Shown here: in pieces, positions 60,798-64,000 of the stretch
Layout of the letters: every line of letters begins with the position of its first letter
Numbering within the stretch: position 1 is the stretch's first letter
Assembly: GCA_021647265.1 (NCBI GenBank)
Contig: JAKIVA010000008.1
Coordinates: 7,975 to 71,974, forward strand
DNA length: 64,000 nt
Direction of reading: 5' to 3'
DNA from: Lutibacter sp.
GTDB lineage: Bacteria; Bacteroidota; Bacteroidia; Flavobacteriales; Flavobacteriaceae
Translations under genes and position numbers: made by a program
Notes under the pieces: model-generated
Told to the model about the DNA's origin: nothing
The model's database searches: none
What the model saw: the letters and a program-made list of their open reading frames with translations, nothing else

Positions 60798-61695
60798 CTA
60801 TTTAATTACAATTATTGGTGCTACAGCAATAGGTAAAACTGCTTTAAGTATAAAATTAGCACAGTATTTTAATACTGAAATCATATCCAGTGATTCCCGT
60901 CAATTTTACAAAGAAATGAGAATAGGAACGGCTGTTCCTTCTGAGAAAGAACTTCTTGAAGTTACACATCATTTTATTCAAAACATATCTATTTTTGATG
61001 CATATAGCGTTGGTCAGTTTGAAAAAGATGTACTTCATAAATTACAAGATTTATTTCTCAAAAATAATATTGTAGTTATGGTTGGCGGAAGTGGTTTATA
61101 TACACAAGCTGTTATTGAAGGTTTAGATTATTTTCCTGAAATTAATCCTGAAATAAGATTAAAACTCAACCAACAACTAAAAAATGAAGGCCTTGAAATT
61201 CTTCAAAATAAACTAAAGGAATTAGATTTAATTTCCTACAACACCATTGAAATTGAGAATCCACACCGTTTAATAAGAGCCTTGGAAATTTGTATAGGAA
61301 CAGGTAAGCCCTATGCTGCTTTTAAGAACCAATCTAAAGAGAAACGTACTTTTATTCCTATTAAAATTGGCATAGAAGCCGACAGAGAACTTTTGTACAA
61401 TCGGATTCATAAAAGAGTTGATCTAATGTTCAAAGAAGGCCTACTAGAAGAAGCCAAAAACCTTTATAAATATAAAGATTTAAACGCCCTGCAAACTGTT
61501 GGTTATCGTGAATTATTTAATTATTTTGATGGTAATTGCACCTTAGATTTTGCGATTGAAGAAATTAAAAAAAATACACGTAGGTTTGCCAAACGGCAAA
61601 TAACTTGGAATAAAAAAGATACTACAATTCATTGGTTTAACTATGAAGAAAATACCTCAGAAATAATTAAAAAAATTGAAGAAATTATAACTTGA
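60790..61695 (+). CDS. miaA: tRNA dimethylallyltransferase
   Basis: MiaA adds a dimethylallyl group to A37 of tRNAs reading UNN codons. The 301-residue protein has the P-loop ATAIGKTALSIKLAQ, the SSDSRQFYKEMRIGTAVPS block with the catalytic Asp, VGGSGLYTQAVIEGLD, NPHRLIRALEI and the C-terminal FAKRQITWNKKD. The length is near the usual 300-310. It overlaps the channel gene by eight bases and the EamA gene by four (TTGA), so the run from the channel to the broken gene at 62603 is one tightly packed unit. Confidence 0.97.
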   Translation: MNNYLITIIGATAIGKTALSIKLAQYFNTEIISSDSRQFYKEMRIGTAVPSEKELLEVTHHFIQNISIFDAYSVGQFEKDVLHKLQDLFLKNNIVVMVGGSGLYTQAVIEGLDYFPEINPEIRLKLNQQLKNEGLEILQNKLKELDLISYNTIEIENPHRLIRALEICIGTGKPYAAFKNQSKEKRTFIPIKIGIEADRELLYNRIHKRVDLMFKEGLLEEAKNLYKYKDLNALQTVGYRELFNYFDGNCTLDFAIEEIKKNTRRFAKRQITWNKKDTTIHWFNYEENTSEIIKKIEEIIT

Positions 61696-62606
61696 TAAAA
61701 AAAATAAAAAATAAAAAATATCTTCTTGGCTATTTTTTTGCACTAAGTGCAACTGCAATATGGTCAGGTAATTTTATTATTGCTAGAGATTTAAATACAA
61801 GTATTCCACCTATAAGTCTTGCTTTTTGGAGGTGGACAGTTGCTGTTATTGTATTATTCCCATTTGCAATTAAGAAGCTGATAACCGATTGGGAAATACT
61901 GAAAAAAAACTGGATATATATAGCTATAACCTCCTTACTAGGTGTTACCATATTTAACACTTTAATTTATTTGGCAGGACATACAACAACAGCCATTAAT
62001 CTATCTTTAATTTCTATTACTTTTCCTATTTTTATAATCATTTTTCTACGTATTTTTTATAAAGAAGCAATAACATTTCATAAAGCAATTGGTATACTAC
62101 TTGTTTTAATTGGTGTATTGTTTTTAATTACAAAAGGCAATCTCTCTAAATTGCTAAATATCACTTTTACAATTGGAGATATATGGATGCTACTTGCAGC
62201 TATTATATTTGCTGTTTATAGTCTTTTATTAAAACAAAAACCTAAAAAACTGAGTGTTTTAGGTTTTCAGTTAAGCACTTTTATTGTAGGGCTTTTGTTT
62301 ATGTTGCCATTCTTTATTTGGGAATCACTCACAATTCCCCCTATTCAATTTGAAAATAAAACTATATTTTCAATTTTGTATGTTGGTTTATTTGCTTCTT
62401 TAACTGCATATATTTTATGGAACAAAGCAATTGATAAAATTGGCCCCGGAAATGCAGGAATTATTTATTACACTTTACCTCTTTTTAGCGGTTTTTTAGC
62501 CTATGTAATTTTAAATGAAACAATTGGGATGGTTCATTTATATAGTTTAGTACTCATCTTATCAGGAATTCTAATTGCAACTTATGTAAAACGTAAAAAA
62601 AATTGA
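61692..62606 (+). CDS. EamA/DMT-family transporter
   Basis: The start is TTG at 61692, overlapping the miaA stop, and encodes 304 residues. Ten hydrophobic segments form two EamA repeats: FFALSATAIWSGNFIIARDL with SLAFWRWTVAVIVLFPFAI in the first, and WMLLAAIIFAVYSLLLKQKPKKL with LGFQLSTFIVGLLFMLPF in the second. Such inner-membrane transporters move amino acids, nucleosides or drugs, and the substrate is unknown. It is coupled by the TTGA overlap to a broken downstream frame at 62603. Confidence 0.93.
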   Translation: MIKKIKNKKYLLGYFFALSATAIWSGNFIIARDLNTSIPPISLAFWRWTVAVIVLFPFAIKKLITDWEILKKNWIYIAITSLLGVTIFNTLIYLAGHTTTAINLSLISITFPIFIIIFLRIFYKEAITFHKAIGILLVLIGVLFLITKGNLSKLLNITFTIGDIWMLLAAIIFAVYSLLLKQKPKKLSVLGFQLSTFIVGLLFMLPFFIWESLTIPPIQFENKTIFSILYVGLFASLTAYILWNKAIDKIGPGNAGIIYYTLPLFSGFLAYVILNETIGMVHLYSLVLILSGILIATYVKRKKN

Positions 62607-62719
62607 CTAAAACCGAACTCAAAGATTTTTTAGATGAAAAAGTGTTACAATACAATAACCCTTTATTTATTGAAAATAATTCTATACTAATTCCACATCA
62701 TAACGGCAGTCAATGTTAG
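62603..62719 (+). pseudogene. Truncated TIGR02757-type gene (first 33 or so codons only)
   Basis: The TTG start overlaps the EamA stop, as expected for a real coupled gene. The frame encodes MTKTELKDFLDEKVLQYNNP then LFIENNSILIPHH, which reads like the start of TIGR02757-family proteins (consensus continuing IPH with a basic/aromatic residue and some 200 more residues). Here the match ends at about 62700 and a stop follows at 62717. No continuation in another frame is seen in the 40 bases before the next gene. I read it as a gene fragment left by a rearrangement or insertion. The family match is from memory and not tested. Confidence 0.6.
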
Positions 62720-62758
62720 ACTTATAGCTAGTTTTATTTATACATTATCCTTTAAATT

Positions 62759-63394
62759 CTATAATCTATTATACAAAATCCATCCAAAAACTGATGTTAA
62801 GACCAAAACATAGATCACTAGTACATAAATCCATTTCCCACTAAATTTTGGAGTAAGAATTGAGGATAGATTTAATGCCGATAGAACCATCAAGATTGTA
62901 TATAGTATAATTGAAAAAGTAGCATTTTGAAAGAATCTTTCGAATAAAAAGATAAAAGATAGAATGAGTACATTGTTATCAAGGGCAAGTCCCCTATATT
63001 TATGATCAACAAGTCCATAAATATTAAAATAACTCAACCTGATAGCACTAGTAGCTATAATTACAAAAGCTCCAGGTATAAACCAAATATTATAATTTCC
63101 GTAGCTCAAAAGTAGAATTGCAGGCAGAACACCAAAACTCACAATATCTATCATTGAGTCTAATTGACCTCCAAATATACCTTGTGCTTTAGTTCTATTT
63201 TTCATTTTTCTGGCTATAATTCCATCATACCAATCAAATAGCACCGCCCATAATATTGCAATAATTGAAGCTGGAAAATTTCCTTTTATGGCAAAATAGA
63301 TTCCTATTACAGTACTCAACAAGCCTAAAAGAGAACAAATATTTGGTAAATCTTTGGCAAATGTAAGCATGCCTGGCTGTTTTTTGTTGTTCAT
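62759..63394 (-). CDS. CDP-alcohol phosphatidyltransferase (PssA-like)
   Basis: This 211-residue protein has about six membrane segments and the family motif D54-x2-D57-G58-x2-A61-R62, then G75-x3-D79-x3-D83 (DWYDGIIAR, GGQLDSMID). The next residues, IVSFGVLPA, match phosphatidylserine-synthase-like members. The spacer between Arg62 and Gly75 is 12 residues, not the usual 8. Such enzymes condense CDP-diacylglycerol or another CDP-alcohol with a second alcohol in the inner membrane. It starts one base after the aminotransferase stop, so the two form an operon; with a fused cytidylyltransferase upstream this would fit phosphonolipid or similar head-group synthesis, but that part is beyond the window. 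Confidence 0.9.
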   Translation of the reverse strand: MNNKKQPGMLTFAKDLPNICSLLGLLSTVIGIYFAIKGNFPASIIAILWAVLFDWYDGIIARKMKNRTKAQGIFGGQLDSMIDIVSFGVLPAILLLSYGNYNIWFIPGAFVIIATSAIRLSYFNIYGLVDHKYRGLALDNNVLILSFIFLFERFFQNATFSIILYTILMVLSALNLSSILTPKFSGKWIYVLVIYVLVLTSVFGWILYNRL

Positions 63395-63395
63395 A

Positions 63396-64000
63396 TTAGT
63401 CCTTCTTTATATACATTACATCTTTCAAAGCTTCAATAAGTTTGTTATTCTCCTTATTGGTACGACTAGCAATTCGAATATATCGAGTTGCATCGGGTTG
63501 TGTCTTTTCTGCGCTATCTTTTATATAAATATTATGTTTAATAAATAAATGCTTTGTTATTTCAGGACCGCTTAAAGCGTCATCGGGTAAATGACAAAAA
63601 ATATAGTTTGCATCGGGTTTAAAAACAGTCATTCCTTTAATGTCACCTAATTTTTTATAGAAAATATCTCTATCAGCTTTAACCTTTTCGCAGCTATCTT
63701 CAAATTCCTGTTTATACTTTGGTAATATTCGAAGAAATTCTTCAGCAAATCCATTAATATTCCAAATATGAATTTCGTTTCTAACCGCATCAGCAAATTC
63801 TAAATTTGCAGTTAACATATATCCAATTCTAAGTCCACATATTCCATAGGCTTTACTCATACTTTTAAGTATAGCCATATTTGGATATTCAGCAATGTTC
63901 TGTTCCAAACTAATTTGCTCTTTATTTTCAGCAAAATCAAGAAATGATTCATCAATAATAAGCATACAATTGTGTTCATTTAGTTTTTGTGCCAAACGTA
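63396..64000 (-). CDS. Class I/II PLP aminotransferase, C-terminal part (5' end outside window)
   Basis: The frame stays open to the right edge (an Arg codon precedes the in-frame TTG at 63995), so the N-terminal part lies outside. The visible 200 residues are fold-type I: LIIDESFLDFAENKE (Asp contacting the PLP nitrogen), SMSKAYGICGLRIGY with the Schiff-base Lys and phosphate-binding Arg, and the C-terminal TRYIRIASRT with the carboxylate-binding Arg. This is HisC/CobD-like. In phosphonate clusters a similar domain is fused behind the PntC cytidylyltransferase, and a CDP-alcohol transferase follows, as here. Whether such a fusion exists cannot be seen. Confidence 0.9.
   Translation of the reverse strand, partial: RLAQKLNEHNCMLIIDESFLDFAENKEQISLEQNIAEYPNMAILKSMSKAYGICGLRIGYMLTANLEFADAVRNEIHIWNINGFAEEFLRILPKYKQEFEDSCEKVKADRDIFYKKLGDIKGMTVFKPDANYIFCHLPDDALSGPEITKHLFIKHNIYIKDSAEKTQPDATRYIRIASRTNKENNKLIEALKDVMYIKKD

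Noticed and set aside
1..64000. CRISPR array, prophage, transposase, restriction-modification or other defence genes
   Set aside because: I saw no regularly spaced direct repeats, cas genes, phage structural genes, integrases or transposases. The only tandem repeat is a 12-bp coding repeat.
1..64000. tRNA or rRNA genes
   Set aside because: No segment with a tRNA T-arm plus CCA end or rRNA core motifs was recognised in the intergenic gaps, which are short and AT-rich. A tRNA search program could overturn this.

Overview
The window is an AT-rich stretch of chromosome from a member of the Bacteroidota, most likely a marine or aquatic Flavobacteriaceae. The evidence is the SpoT/Fur/PurA/OstA gene order, TonB-dependent receptors with carboxypeptidase-like N-terminal domains, flavobacterial promoter elements of the form TAnnTTTG, A-rich leaders without Shine-Dalgarno motifs, frequent TTG/GTG starts with 4-base stop/start overlaps, and GTCATTCTGAA-type palindromic intergenic repeats. 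I cannot fix the genus. No rRNA, tRNA, CRISPR array, transposase or prophage is visible; the only structural RNAs I recognise are RNase P RNA and a cobalamin riboswitch.

Layout. 1-6.1 kb: end of a RelA/SpoT gene, a Fur-family regulator, purA, an OstA/LptA-like protein, a class III aminotransferase, and an isolated 37-codon small ORF between a palindrome and a terminator. 6.1-10.4 kb: a TlpA-like thioredoxin, a large TonB-dependent receptor and a small TonB C-terminal-domain protein. 10.6-19.4 kb (minus strand): a glycogen block (glgA-glgC-glgB, a GH31 alpha-glucosidase, a Crp/Fnr regulator, a two-repeat lipoprotein) with a LacI-type palindrome upstream of glgA. 19.5-28.6 kb (minus): aconitase, rnpB, grpE-dnaJ, murA, a DUF4290 protein and a UvrD/PcrA helicase. 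28.6-32.3 kb: a polytopic membrane protein, a FadL-type porin and a small anchored protein. 32.3-36.7 kb: a vitamin B12 uptake locus (BtuG-like lipoprotein, BtuB-like receptor under a cobalamin riboswitch, divergent BtuF-like lipoprotein). 36.7-41.4 kb: parC and parE. 41.7-48.6 kb: an outer-membrane-type protein, ychF, and a purine catabolism group (xdhA, xdhB, an Mpv17-like membrane protein, guaD). 48.9-51.3 kb: a secreted M20 peptidase and an exported N4-glycosylasparaginase-type hydrolase. 51.4-57.9 kb: ferredoxin, LuxC-type acyl-CoA reductase, serC, serA, DUF1015, a YggS-type PLP protein and an exonuclease/GIY-YIG fusion. 57.9-62.6 kb: DUF3857 protein, K+ channel, miaA and an EamA transporter. 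62.6-64 kb: a truncated TIGR02757-type gene, then a CDP-alcohol phosphatidyltransferase and a partial aminotransferase.

How the parts fit. Glycogen synthesis and remodelling genes form one block that may answer to a LacI-type and a Crp-type regulator. The B12 locus supplies outer-membrane capture, transport and periplasmic binding, but the inner-membrane BtuCD is not here. GuaD would feed guanine to xanthine and XdhAB would oxidise it to urate. SerA and SerC give the first two steps of serine synthesis beside a ferredoxin/acyl-CoA reductase pair.

Most of the window is ordinary housekeeping. The places most worth a second look are the right edge, where a broken gene abuts a possible lipid or phosphonate head-group cassette; the orphan 37-codon ORF; the Mpv17-like protein overlapping xdhB; the perfect palindrome at the end of the Crp-family gene; and several family members lacking expected residues (MurA Cys to Asp, Fur without CxxC, DnaJ with half a zinc-finger region, transglutaminase-like protein without its Cys).
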